Shown here piece after piece: positions 5,553-12,722 of a DNA stretch of 16,424 nucleotides. The notes under the pieces were generated by a model. That model did not search any database, was not told the origin of the DNA, and saw only the letters and a list, made by a program, of their open reading frames with translations. The first letter of the stretch is position 1. Each line of letters begins with the position of its first letter. The translations under genes and the position numbers were made by a program. Origin of the DNA: CBDULQ01 sp965368115 (GTDB lineage: Bacteria; Pseudomonadota; Gammaproteobacteria; SZUA-229); NCBI GenBank assembly GCA_965368115.1, contig CBDULQ010000061.1, forward strand, positions 1 through 16,424, read 5' to 3'.

Positions 5553-6300
5553 AAAGATGAGCCTGATGATGTTCGGTCTGTTGTTCAGCCTGTCGCTGCA
5601 GGCCGAGCAACTGGATGCCACTCTGGGCTGGGCCGAGGGTGCACGCTACAACTTCATGGTGACCGGTGAGGTGGACCAGGTGCTGGCTGCATCGGGTGCC
5701 CGGGTAGAAAAAGGCAAGCCCCTGGTGCGTTTATACCAGCGCCCGTTCCAGCTTCAGGTCAAGCAGGCGAAAGCGGAAATGGAAACCATCGAGCCGTTGC
5801 TGTTCGACGCCAAAATAGATCTGTCGCAGGCTGAAGAGCTTTATGATCGTACCGTGTTGTCGCAAATCGAATTGCAGAAAATCGAAGCCAAATATCGTGG
5901 CCTGGAAGCACAGAATAGAAAGAATCAGGCGGCCTATGATCTAGCCAGAATGAAACAGCAAAAATCGACTCTGGTGGCACCGTTCGATGCACTGGTCATC
6001 GACAATCAGTTTATCAAGGGTCAGATGATTTCGCGGGAAAACCAGTCCGCGGTGAGTATCGTACTGGCACCTGCCGGTCGTATGGCGGCGCGCTTTAGCA
6101 TTTCGGCCCGGCAGCGGGCTCAGCTTCGGGTGGGCCAGACACTGCAGGTTGAAGTGGATGGTTCGAATTACGCGGCAACACTCGGTCAGATTCGGCCGGC
6201 CCCGGATTCGGACTCGACTTACCTGGCCGAAGCTGTATTCAGTCATTCCGCCGAGCAAATCCTGTATCCGGGTCAGGCGGCAAAAATCACCCTGCCATGA
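5539..6300 (+). CDS. Short HlyD/RND-type periplasmic adaptor
   Basis: A 253-residue membrane-fusion protein. Residues 1-22 are a signal peptide (LLFSLSLQAEQ). The first lipoyl half is near 38-66 (GEVDQVLAASGARVEKGKPL), the coiled-coil hairpin about 68-140, and the second lipoyl half 143-165 (STLVAPFDALVIDNQFIKGQ). A beta-barrel domain follows, ending YPGQAAKITLP. It is shorter than most RND or ABC adaptors (350-400), lacking a membrane-proximal domain after the barrel. Such proteins bridge an inner-membrane pump and a TolC-like channel. The start at 5539 lies inside the TolC gene; an alternative ATG at 5557 is possible but would remove the positive n-region lysines. It shares ATGA with the acylphosphatase gene downstream. 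No pump gene accompanies it. Confidence 0.82.
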   Translation: MKNSEKMSLMMFGLLFSLSLQAEQLDATLGWAEGARYNFMVTGEVDQVLAASGARVEKGKPLVRLYQRPFQLQVKQAKAEMETIEPLLFDAKIDLSQAEELYDRTVLSQIELQKIEAKYRGLEAQNRKNQAAYDLARMKQQKSTLVAPFDALVIDNQFIKGQMISRENQSAVSIVLAPAGRMAARFSISARQRAQLRVGQTLQVEVDGSNYAATLGQIRPAPDSDSTYLAEAVFSHSAEQILYPGQAAKITLP

Positions 6301-6563
6301 GTTGTCGTCATTACCTGGTCAGTGGGCGAGTGCAGGGCGTGTTTTATCGTGCCAGCACCAGTGACCAGGCACGTAGCCTGGGCCTGCGTGGCTGGGTGCG
6401 AAATCTTCCCGATGGCCGTGTCGAAGCCCTTGCCTGTGGTTCTGATGAAATGCTTGCTAAACTAGAGTTGTGGCTTCATCAGGGGCCACCCATGGCAAAG
6501 GTCGATCAGGTGCAGGTTCAGTCCGCCGACGAGCCCGATTGTATCGACTTCCAAATACGATAA
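6297..6563 (+). CDS. acyP: Acylphosphatase
   Basis: An 88-residue protein covering the full acylphosphatase fold. The phosphate-binding loop GRVQGVFYR includes the catalytic arginine R18, and GWVRNLPDGRVEA gives the catalytic asparagine N36. Later residues (EMLAKLELWLHQGPPMAKVDQVQV) match the usual second helix and edge strand. The enzyme hydrolyses acyl phosphates such as acetyl phosphate, carbamoyl phosphate or 1,3-bisphosphoglycerate, in the cytoplasm. Its ATG overlaps the stop of the adaptor gene by four bases, and it ends 20 bases before the ATPase gene. An acylphosphatase inside an exporter/ATPase cluster is unusual. It may simply be a hitch-hiker, or it may regulate acyl-phosphate levels relevant to signalling. 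Confidence 0.92.
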   Translation: MSCRHYLVSGRVQGVFYRASTSDQARSLGLRGWVRNLPDGRVEALACGSDEMLAKLELWLHQGPPMAKVDQVQVQSADEPDCIDFQIR

Positions 6564-6583
6564 TCAGCGGAACAACATTACGC

Positions 6584-8365
6584 ATGAATGCGGTCATCGA
6601 TACAACAGAACGCCAGCTGGAGCTGCATGAGATCCTCGGCTGGCTGGAACAGGACGGCATGGTCAGTCAGGACAACGCACATATGCTGCGTACCGTGGCC
6701 ATCGGCAAGCAATATACCGATAAACATCCGCTGGTGGTGATCGCCGATCGCCAGTGGCTGGATGATCGCGATCGTCAGACGCCGCTGACACTGGAATCCC
6801 TCATTCTGTGGCTGGCAGATCGTGTCGACATGCCATACCTGCGAATCGATCCCCTGCAAATCGAAGTCAGTAAAGTCACCGGTGTGATGTCTTATGCCTA
6901 TGCCGCACGTTTTAATATTCTGCCTGTGCGCGTCGATGCACAAACCATCACCGTAGCTACCGCTCAGCCGTTCGAAAAAGAATGGGAGATGGAGCTGGCG
7001 CGCATCAAGAATGTCAGTTTTAAACGTGTCATCGCCAATCCGGATGATATTGCCCGTTATTTGCTGGAGTTTTATACCGTATCCAAATCAGTGCTCGGTG
7101 CTGAACTCAAGAATGACCAGAGTCGCGGTAACGTCACCAATCTCGAATCATTGATGGAACTCGGTCGGGCGGGCAAGCTCGATGCCAACGATCAGCACGT
7201 CGTCAATATTGTGGACTGGTTGTTACAGTATGCCTTTGATCAGCGTGCCAGTGACATTCACCTGGAACCACGTCGTGAACAGGGTAATGTTCGCTTTCGG
7301 ATCGACGGTGTCATGCACCAGGTGTATCAGATACCCAGTGCGGTCATGGCTGCCGTGTCCAGTCGTATCAAGATTCTGGGGCGTATGGACGTGGCGGAGA
7401 AACGCCGTCCCCAGGATGGTCGACTGAAAACCCGCACGCCGGATGCCAGGGAAGTCGAACTGCGTCTGTCGACCATGCCGACCGCGTTCGGCGAAAAGCT
7501 GGTAATGCGTATATTCGATCCTGAAGTGCTGGTGAGAAATTATCGAGAACTGGGCTTCGGTCAGGCTGATGACGAGCGCTGGCAGTCGATGATCAAACAG
7601 CCGAATGGGATCATTCTGGTCACTGGTCCGACAGGATCAGGAAAAACGACTACGTTATATTCAACTTTGAAGCAGTTGGCAAAACCGGAAGTGAATGTAT
7701 GTACTGTTGAAGATCCGATTGAACTGGTAGAGTCCAGTTTCAATCAGATGCAGGTACAACAGAACATCGGACTGGATTTTGCCAGCGGTGTGCGCACCCT
7801 GATGCGTCAGGACCCGGATATTATTATGATTGGTGAGATTCGTGATATGGAAACTGCCGACATTGCCATCCAGGCGGCGCTAACCGGCCACCTTGTTTTG
7901 TCTACCCTGCATACCAACGATGCGCCAACGGCGATTACGCGGATGATGGATATCGGTGTGCCATCTTATCTGATCAAGTCGACGGTGCTGGGTATTATGG
8001 CGCAGCGACTGGTGCGTACACTATGTCCTCATTGTAAACGGGAAACCGAGATCAGTGACGAGGCATGGAAGCAACTGGTCAGTCCCTGGAAACCGGTCAA
8101 ACCGAAAAAAATATTCGAACCGGTCGGCTGTCTGGAGTGTCGTAACACCGGCTATATGGGGCGTATCGGAATTTATGAAATGTTTACCTTTTCACCCGAC
8201 ATCAAGAAACTGATTCATGAGCAGTGTGATATTGCCGGGTTACGCCAGCAGGCCATCAAGGAAGGTATGCGGCCTCTGCGACTCAGTGGCGCACAAAAAG
8301 TGGCTAATGGAATTACTACGGTGGAAGAAGTGCTGCGGGTCGCACCACCACCAATCGATGACTGA
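6584..8365 (+). CDS. GspE/PilB-type secretion ATPase
   Basis: A 593-residue hexameric-ATPase family protein. Residues 1-190 form an N-terminal region only loosely like MshEN/T2SSE_N domains. The ATPase core has an NIVDWLLQYAFDQRASDIHLEP segment near 210, Walker A GPTGSGKT (348-355, K354), an Asp box VEDPIE, Walker B DIIMIGEIRD (D412 to about 421) and a His box STLHTND. A zinc-binding tetracysteine is present: C481/C484 and C516/C519. These are the features of ATPases that power type II secretion or type IV pilus assembly. The ATG at 6584 is chosen because the longer frame from 6470 runs inside the acylphosphatase gene and lacks a ribosome site; GCGGA is a weak one here. No platform protein, pilin or secretin accompanies it. 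The next gene is a cyclic-nucleotide-binding protein. Confidence 0.88.
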   Translation: MNAVIDTTERQLELHEILGWLEQDGMVSQDNAHMLRTVAIGKQYTDKHPLVVIADRQWLDDRDRQTPLTLESLILWLADRVDMPYLRIDPLQIEVSKVTGVMSYAYAARFNILPVRVDAQTITVATAQPFEKEWEMELARIKNVSFKRVIANPDDIARYLLEFYTVSKSVLGAELKNDQSRGNVTNLESLMELGRAGKLDANDQHVVNIVDWLLQYAFDQRASDIHLEPRREQGNVRFRIDGVMHQVYQIPSAVMAAVSSRIKILGRMDVAEKRRPQDGRLKTRTPDAREVELRLSTMPTAFGEKLVMRIFDPEVLVRNYRELGFGQADDERWQSMIKQPNGIILVTGPTGSGKTTTLYSTLKQLAKPEVNVCTVEDPIELVESSFNQMQVQQNIGLDFASGVRTLMRQDPDIIMIGEIRDMETADIAIQAALTGHLVLSTLHTNDAPTAITRMMDIGVPSYLIKSTVLGIMAQRLVRTLCPHCKRETEISDEAWKQLVSPWKPVKPKKIFEPVGCLECRNTGYMGRIGIYEMFTFSPDIKKLIHEQCDIAGLRQQAIKEGMRPLRLSGAQKVANGITTVEEVLRVAPPPIDD

Positions 8366-8415
8366 TTGTTGTTTGATGTATCCCTGATTGTTCCCCTGTA
8401 GAGGAGACCAGGATC

Positions 8416-9444
8416 ATGCCCATGACACAGGATTCGTTTCTCAATCACATTTCCTCCGAAGACCTCAATGCCATCCGCCTGGTTGCGGAGCGTCGACGTT
8501 TTGATCGAGACCAGCTGGTGTTTGCCGAAGGCGATCAGGTCGATTCCTTTTATCTGATCGAAACCGGACGCTGCTCGATTTATTTCAACAAACAGGGTAG
8601 CCCTGAACAGATTAGCGTTCTTGGACCAGGCGATTACTTCGGGGAAATGGCAATATTTAATCATACCCGGCGGCTGGCCAGCGTGGTCGCGCTGGATGAT
8701 ACGGAACTGCTCGCCGTCGACAAGGATGTTTTTCTGGAACTGATCCAGACCCACCCGGCGATGGCGGATAAAATCAACGCCGTGCTGTCAAAGCGCAACG
8801 AAGAACTCATTCTCAAGGAAAACCTGATCGATACCACCGGTGTAAGTGGCAAACATCTGCATGTCAGTATCAAAGGCGATCCATCGATTCGCGAGTCGGT
8901 GTTTTACCGAAACCGATACGAAAGTGTGGTGGATAAAATTTTGCCGCAGCTGGTGGAGATGCTGGAAGAGCTGTTACTGAAGCGTTGCGTATATAAGGTG
9001 TTCATTGCTTTCAATAGTGGTGAAGTGCGACTGACATCGGTTTGCGATCCGTTCAATGAAGAAATTCATACCGCTGATAAAATTATCAATCGCCCATACA
9101 TTGAACGTCACTTCCCGGAGCTGGACTATGACGAAAAAGCATTGCTGGTGAGAGGGATGTATGATTTCGTTATGGAAAGCGATGTGTATGAGCGACGACC
9201 GCAACACTGGAAAAATGCCTTCCAGCGCTCTCATGAAAACTGGCAGCCGATTGCGGTCGAGGACATCAGCAAGGTATTGAGGCAGCTGGTTGTGCTGCGG
9301 GATATTCAGGATTTTTATCTGCGTAACTTCAGTCTCAGCATGATCAACAATGCCATTCGTATGCAGTTCAACTGCGATGGCACCCATATCGTCAGTACTG
9401 AAGACTACCAGCAATTTCTGGAAGAGAACCTGGAGAAAAACTGA
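8416..9444 (+). CDS. Cyclic-nucleotide-binding-domain protein with unrecognised C-terminal region
   Basis: A 342-residue cytoplasmic protein. Residues 10-125 are a cNMP-binding beta-barrel: FAEGDQVDSFYLIETG, then the phosphate-binding cassette GPGDYFGEMAIFNHTRRLAS with E77 and R86. Leucine 87 occupies the place where serine or threonine is common, so ligand choice is uncertain. Residues about 140-342 match no domain I recognise. They are mixed alpha/beta, contain CDPFNEEIHTADKIINRPYI and end in a charged helix. There is no helix-turn-helix, so this is not a Crp-type transcription factor. GAGGAG nine bases before the ATG supports this start; a second ATG at 8422 also has AGGA. It lies 50 bases after the ATPase gene with no terminator between, suggesting a sensor or regulator for that ATPase. 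Confidence 0.78.
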   Translation: MPMTQDSFLNHISSEDLNAIRLVAERRRFDRDQLVFAEGDQVDSFYLIETGRCSIYFNKQGSPEQISVLGPGDYFGEMAIFNHTRRLASVVALDDTELLAVDKDVFLELIQTHPAMADKINAVLSKRNEELILKENLIDTTGVSGKHLHVSIKGDPSIRESVFYRNRYESVVDKILPQLVEMLEELLLKRCVYKVFIAFNSGEVRLTSVCDPFNEEIHTADKIINRPYIERHFPELDYDEKALLVRGMYDFVMESDVYERRPQHWKNAFQRSHENWQPIAVEDISKVLRQLVVLRDIQDFYLRNFSLSMINNAIRMQFNCDGTHIVSTEDYQQFLEENLEKN

Positions 9445-9448
9445 CACA

Positions 9449-9476
9449 TCATGTCGGCATGTGAGTGCCGACATGA
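9449..9476. terminator. Hairpin between two convergent genes
   Basis: An 11-base-pair perfect stem (ATGTCGGCA/TGCCGACAT core plus two flanking pairs) with a 6-base loop sits five bases after the stop of the cNMP gene and ten bases from the stop of the DUF2892 gene. No T-tract follows on the plus strand. On the minus strand TTTTT comes about eight bases later. It is probably a shared transcript-end structure, but not a textbook terminator in either direction. Confidence 0.5.
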
Positions 9477-9486
9477 GTGACGGGCA

Positions 9487-9675
9487 TTACTTGTTCAGCG
9501 GGCAGGTATTGACGCCGATCAGTTTGTACAGCGGGCAGAAACCGAACAGGCCGGTGACCAGTGGAATCACACCAATCCAGCCCCATGGGGTTTGCGGGCC
9601 GACGAATACAATGGCGATCAGCGCCAGGCCGACGATGATGCGTAATACCTTGTCTATACCACCTACGTTTTGCAT
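9487..9675 (-). CDS. DUF2892 (YgaP-like) small membrane protein
   Basis: A 62-residue protein with the DUF2892 pattern: the start MQNVGGIDKVLRI, a membrane segment at about 14-30 (VGLALIAIVFVG), a tryptophan turn PWGWIG, a second membrane segment, and the ending GFCPLYKLIGVNTCPL with two conserved cysteines. This domain is the membrane part of rhodanese YgaP and also exists alone; it is often found with sulfur or redox genes, though its function is unproven. The ATG at 9675 is chosen over the upstream codon at 9708 because GGGAG lies seven bases before it and family members begin at this point. It is the last gene of the proS-led minus-strand operon, 68 bases after the Crp/Fnr gene, which may control it. 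Confidence 0.82.
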   Translation of the reverse strand: MQNVGGIDKVLRIIVGLALIAIVFVGPQTPWGWIGVIPLVTGLFGFCPLYKLIGVNTCPLNK

Positions 9676-9734
9676 AACATGTCTCCCATATGAGTTAACG
9701 ACTGTCATTCTGTACCAGGTGTATCTACAGGTCA

Positions 9735-9747
9735 GTGATTAAGTCAC
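9735..9747. promoter_or_regulatory. Dyad GTGA-N5-TCAC in front of the DUF2892 gene
   Basis: GTGATTAAGTCAC is an interrupted palindrome at the end of the Crp/Fnr gene, about 60 bases upstream of the DUF2892 start. Its half-sites resemble Crp/Fnr half-sites but are spaced by five, not six, bases. A weak minus-strand -35/-10 pair (CTGACC, 17 bases, CAGAAT) overlaps it. It may be an operator for the adjacent regulator. Confidence 0.25.
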
Positions 9748-10397
9748 ATTAGCGGTGTCTGCGCCAGTTTTTCCAGCGCCGAGCTATTAAGTATCTCGAT
9801 ACTGCCTCTATGCAGTTTGACCCAGTCTTTGCGCTCGAATTCCTTGAGTTGGCGACTGATGACTTCGCGTGCGGTACCCAACTCGCTGGCCAGTGCCTGG
9901 TGGGTGAGGTGGATGGTCATTTCACCGACCAGGTGCTGGATCAGCAATCGGGCCAGCCGAATGTCGATACGGCCGAAGCTGATCGCCTCGACCAGTGAAA
10001 TGATGTCGGTGAGCTTCTGGCCATAGGCATTGAACACCAGCTGGCGAAAATCCGCTGATTCCTGCAGGCCTTTATTGAAATCCTCGGCGCTGATCATCAG
10101 TGCATCGACACTGGACTCGGTCACGCCTTCCGCCGGATAGCGATTATGGGCGAACAGGCAGGCGGTGGTCAGGGTACAGGACTGACCGTCCTGGACACGG
10201 TAGAGCAGCATTTCACGACCATTCTCGGCGCGGCTGAATACTTTTACAGAGCCGTGCAGGACGATCAGGTAATTCGTGCAGGCGTCGCCCTGGCGGAACA
10301 GCGTCGTGTTGGCGGCGAGCTGGACCGGTTGGGCGCGTTCAAGAATGGTTTTACCGACGGGGTCTCTGACCTGGTCGAACAACGGGGAAGCGGCCAT
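9744..10397 (-). CDS. Crp/Fnr-family transcriptional regulator
   Basis: A 217-residue regulator. Residues 15-115 are the cNMP-type beta-barrel, and a dimerisation helix follows at about 118-152. A winged HTH is at 158-205 (LTHQALASELGTAREVISRQLKEFERK). The recognition helix has E178-x-x-S181-R182, the E..SR pattern FNR uses to read TGAT half-sites. The N-terminal iron-sulfur cysteine cluster of FNR is absent, as is the canonical cyclic-nucleotide cassette FGE-x-A...R. Instead the segment GQSCTLTTACLF has C74 and C80, plus C40 earlier. This suggests a thiol-based or haem-type input rather than cAMP or 4Fe-4S, but that is inference. The start is three bases after the stop of the lytic transglycosylase gene, and the next gene downstream is DUF2892. 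Confidence 0.85.
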   Translation of the reverse strand: MAASPLFDQVRDPVGKTILERAQPVQLAANTTLFRQGDACTNYLIVLHGSVKVFSRAENGREMLLYRVQDGQSCTLTTACLFAHNRYPAEGVTESSVDALMISAEDFNKGLQESADFRQLVFNAYGQKLTDIISLVEAISFGRIDIRLARLLIQHLVGEMTIHLTHQALASELGTAREVISRQLKEFERKDWVKLHRGSIEILNSSALEKLAQTPLM

Positions 10398-10400
10398 AAC

Positions 10401-10970
10401 TCAGTTTCTGAACCAGTGTCGGTTGAGCGCATGCAACACCTTGTCCGGGTATTTCCAGGAACCCAGGCTGCCGTTGTAGCGCGCCAGGGCCCGGCGCAGG
10501 TGGCCTTTTTCCATGTCCAGGTAATATTTGAGAATGGTGCAGCCCATGCGCAGGTTGGTGTCGATATCCATCAGGTTGTCGTCCGGGTGACCGATTTCCC
10601 TGAGCCAGAACGGCATGATCTGCATCAGCCCCTGGGCGCCGGAGCGGGAGATGGCGAAGCGGTCGAAGCGGCTTTCGATGTCGATGACCGCCAGCACCAG
10701 CTCCGGCGCCAGGCCGGCACGGGAGGCTTCGCGATGCACCCGGCGCAACAGGTGCAGGCGCTTGTTGGCATCGGGCATGCGTTTGGTTAGCCGGGTGGAC
10801 ATGTCGAGCAACCAGACTTCCGCGTCGAAACGGTCGTTGAAGCTGTCCGACTGTTCGATTGCATCGATGAGTCGCTGGCGCAGCGCTTCGTCCACCACTT
10901 CGGCACTCACGGCGGTGCTCAGCAGCAGGCTGCCGAAGATAACCAAAAGACATGTGCGCAGGGTTTTCAT
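10401..10970 (-). CDS. Lytic transglycosylase, SLT domain
   Basis: A 189-residue exported murein hydrolase. A signal peptide covers residues 1-23 (IFGSLLLSTAVSAEV). The SLT catalytic domain is at about 82-185: VLAVIDIESRFDRFAIS with catalytic glutamate E99, GAQGLMQIMPFW, a conserved cysteine in RMGCTILKYYLD, and ALARYNGS. It cleaves the MurNAc-GlcNAc bond with 1,6-anhydro product formation. It is a minimal enzyme, lacking the superhelical domain of Slt70 and any LysM. The ATG at 10970 is preferred over the in-frame codon at 11045, which lies inside proS; AGGG precedes it. It starts 10 bases after the proS stop, so it is co-transcribed. A membrane or periplasmic location is expected; there is no lipobox. 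Confidence 0.87.
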   Translation of the reverse strand: MKTLRTCLLVIFGSLLLSTAVSAEVVDEALRQRLIDAIEQSDSFNDRFDAEVWLLDMSTRLTKRMPDANKRLHLLRRVHREASRAGLAPELVLAVIDIESRFDRFAISRSGAQGLMQIMPFWLREIGHPDDNLMDIDTNLRMGCTILKYYLDMEKGHLRRALARYNGSLGSWKYPDKVLHALNRHWFRN

Positions 10971-10980
10971 TACCCTGATT

Positions 10981-12690
10981 TTAGTCGATCTGGCCTTTAA
11001 GGAAATCGACCAGCTGATCCATGGCGATGTCCTGGCTATCCTCATCGCGGCGGCCCTTGTATTCCACCTTGCCGTCGTCCAGTCCGCGCTCGCCCAGCAC
11101 CAGTCGATGCGGTATGCCGATCAGCTCGATATTGGCGAGCATGGAGCCGAGGCGTTCTTTTTCGTCGAACAACAGCACATCGAAACCGGCAGCGCGCAGT
11201 TGCTCATAGAGTGCTTCCGCCGCGGCTTTCAGGCGTTCCGATTTCTGCATGTTGATGGGCGCGATGGCGATATCGAACGGTGCGATGGCCTGGGGCCATA
11301 TGATGCCGTTGTCGTCATGGTTCTGCTCGATGGCCGCGGCTACCACACGGGATACACCGATACCGTAACAGCCCATGGTGACGATCTGGTTGGCGCCGTT
11401 CTCATCCAGCACGGCGGCCTTCAACGCCTGGCTGTATTTGTCGCCAAGCTGGAAAATGTGGCCCACCTCGATACCGCGCACGATGGACAGGGTGCCCTGG
11501 CCGTCCGGGCTGGGATCACCGTCGACCACGTTGCGCAGGTCGGCGGTGGTCGGCTCCGCCAGATCACGGCCCCAGTTAACGCCACGCAGGTGCTCGCCAT
11601 CGACATTGGCACCGCAGACAAAGTCCGCCATGTGTGCGGCGGCGTGATCGGCGATCACCGTGATACTCAGGCCTACCGGGCCCAGTGAGCCGGGCGCGCA
11701 GCCCGCCACCTGGCGCACTTGCTCCTCGCTGGCAAAGCGCAGCGGTTCGGCGACCTGAGGCAGTTGTTCCGCCTTGATTTCATTGAGCTGGTGGTCACCG
11801 CGCAACACCAGTGCCACTACCGAATTTTCCTCGGCACCCTGTACCAGCAGGGTCTTCAGACAGAGACTGGCATCGATGTCGAGGAACTGACTGAGTTCAT
11901 CGATGGTGTGCTGGTTGGGCGTAGCCACGGTTTCCATCTCGGCCTGGGCCGAAGGTCGCTCGCCGGCGGGCGCTACGGCTTCGGCTTTTTCCACATTGGC
12001 GGCGTAATCGCTGGCCGACGAAAAGGCGATGGCGTCTTCACCGGAATCCGCCAGCACGTGGAATTCGTGGGAGCCGGTCCCGCCGATGGAGCCGCTGTCC
12101 GCCATGACCGGGCGGAAGTCGAGGCCGATGCGCTTAAAAATGGTGCTGTAGGCGCGATGCATCTCGTCATAGGTCTGTTGCAGCGAGGCCTGATCCATAT
12201 GGAATGAGTAGGCGTCTTTCATCAGAAACTCACGCGCGCGCATGACGCCGAAACGGGGGCGGATTTCATCGCGGAACTTGGTCTGGATCTGATACCAGGT
12301 GATCGGCAGCTGCTTGTAACTGTTCAGCTCGCGGCGCGCCAGGTCAGTGATGATTTCTTCATGGGTAGGCCCGAAGCAGAATTCGCGATCATGGCGATCA
12401 CGAATGCGTAACAGTTCCGGGCCATACTGCTCCCAGCGGCCCGATTCCTGCCACAGCTCGGCGGGCTGGACTGCCGGCATCAGGACTTCCAGTGCACCGG
12501 TGTTATCCATTTCTTCGCGGATGATGTTTTCCACCTTGCGCAGTACGCGATAACCCAGCGGCAGCCAGGTATACATGCCGGATGCCAGGCGACGAATCAG
12601 GCCGGCTCGTAACATCAGCTGATGACTGACGACCTCGGCGTCGGCCGGGGTTTCTTTCAGGGTGGACAGGGGAAATCGGGATATGCGCAT
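10981..12690 (-). CDS. proS: Prolyl-tRNA synthetase
   Basis: A 569-residue class II aminoacyl-tRNA synthetase of the bacterial type (E. coli ProS is 572). The N-terminus LSTLKETPADAEVVSHQLM and GLIRRLASGMYTWLP is diagnostic. Motif 2 is in RPRFGVMRAREFLMKDAYSF. The proofreading insertion domain follows at about 220-400 and clears mis-acylated Ala-tRNA(Pro). Motif 3 is GIGVSRVVAAAIEQN, and the anticodon-binding domain ends the protein. It attaches proline to tRNA(Pro). The ATG at 12690 gives the family start MRISRFPLST; in-frame sequence further upstream is non-family. The ribosome site is poor. It heads a minus-strand operon with a lytic transglycosylase, a Crp/Fnr regulator and DUF2892. Confidence 0.97.
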   Translation of the reverse strand: MRISRFPLSTLKETPADAEVVSHQLMLRAGLIRRLASGMYTWLPLGYRVLRKVENIIREEMDNTGALEVLMPAVQPAELWQESGRWEQYGPELLRIRDRHDREFCFGPTHEEIITDLARRELNSYKQLPITWYQIQTKFRDEIRPRFGVMRAREFLMKDAYSFHMDQASLQQTYDEMHRAYSTIFKRIGLDFRPVMADSGSIGGTGSHEFHVLADSGEDAIAFSSASDYAANVEKAEAVAPAGERPSAQAEMETVATPNQHTIDELSQFLDIDASLCLKTLLVQGAEENSVVALVLRGDHQLNEIKAEQLPQVAEPLRFASEEQVRQVAGCAPGSLGPVGLSITVIADHAAAHMADFVCGANVDGEHLRGVNWGRDLAEPTTADLRNVVDGDPSPDGQGTLSIVRGIEVGHIFQLGDKYSQALKAAVLDENGANQIVTMGCYGIGVSRVVAAAIEQNHDDNGIIWPQAIAPFDIAIAPINMQKSERLKAAAEALYEQLRAAGFDVLLFDEKERLGSMLANIELIGIPHRLVLGERGLDDGKVEYKGRRDEDSQDIAMDQLVDFLKGQID

Positions 12691-12700
12691 GGGAATATTT

Positions 12701-12720
12701 CGGTCAATTAACGGTGACCG
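12701..12720 (-). other. Short hairpin in the proS leader
   Basis: In the proS transcript CGGTCA and TGACCG can form a 6-bp stem with an 8-base loop, ending about ten bases before the ATG, where the ribosome site should be. It may slow initiation. No T-box or attenuator features are visible. Confidence 0.25.
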
Positions 12721-12722
12721 GC

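Noticed and set aside
3748..6300. Type I secretion or complete multidrug efflux operon
   Set aside because: No ABC, RND or MFS inner-membrane component is encoded here, so naming a complete system would overreach.
6470..6583. Upstream in-frame extension of the GspE-type ATPase
   Set aside because: It lies inside the acylphosphatase gene, encodes an arginine-rich unrelated stretch and lacks a ribosome site; the ATG at 6584 is better.
9744..10397. True FNR or CRP orthologue
   Set aside because: The N-terminal iron-sulfur cysteine cluster and the cyclic-nucleotide phosphate cassette are both missing, so only the superfamily call is justified.
10615..11688. 357-codon plus-strand frame
   Set aside because: It runs antisense across the transglycosylase and proS genes, both of which have clear family signatures; no ribosome site or domain is visible.
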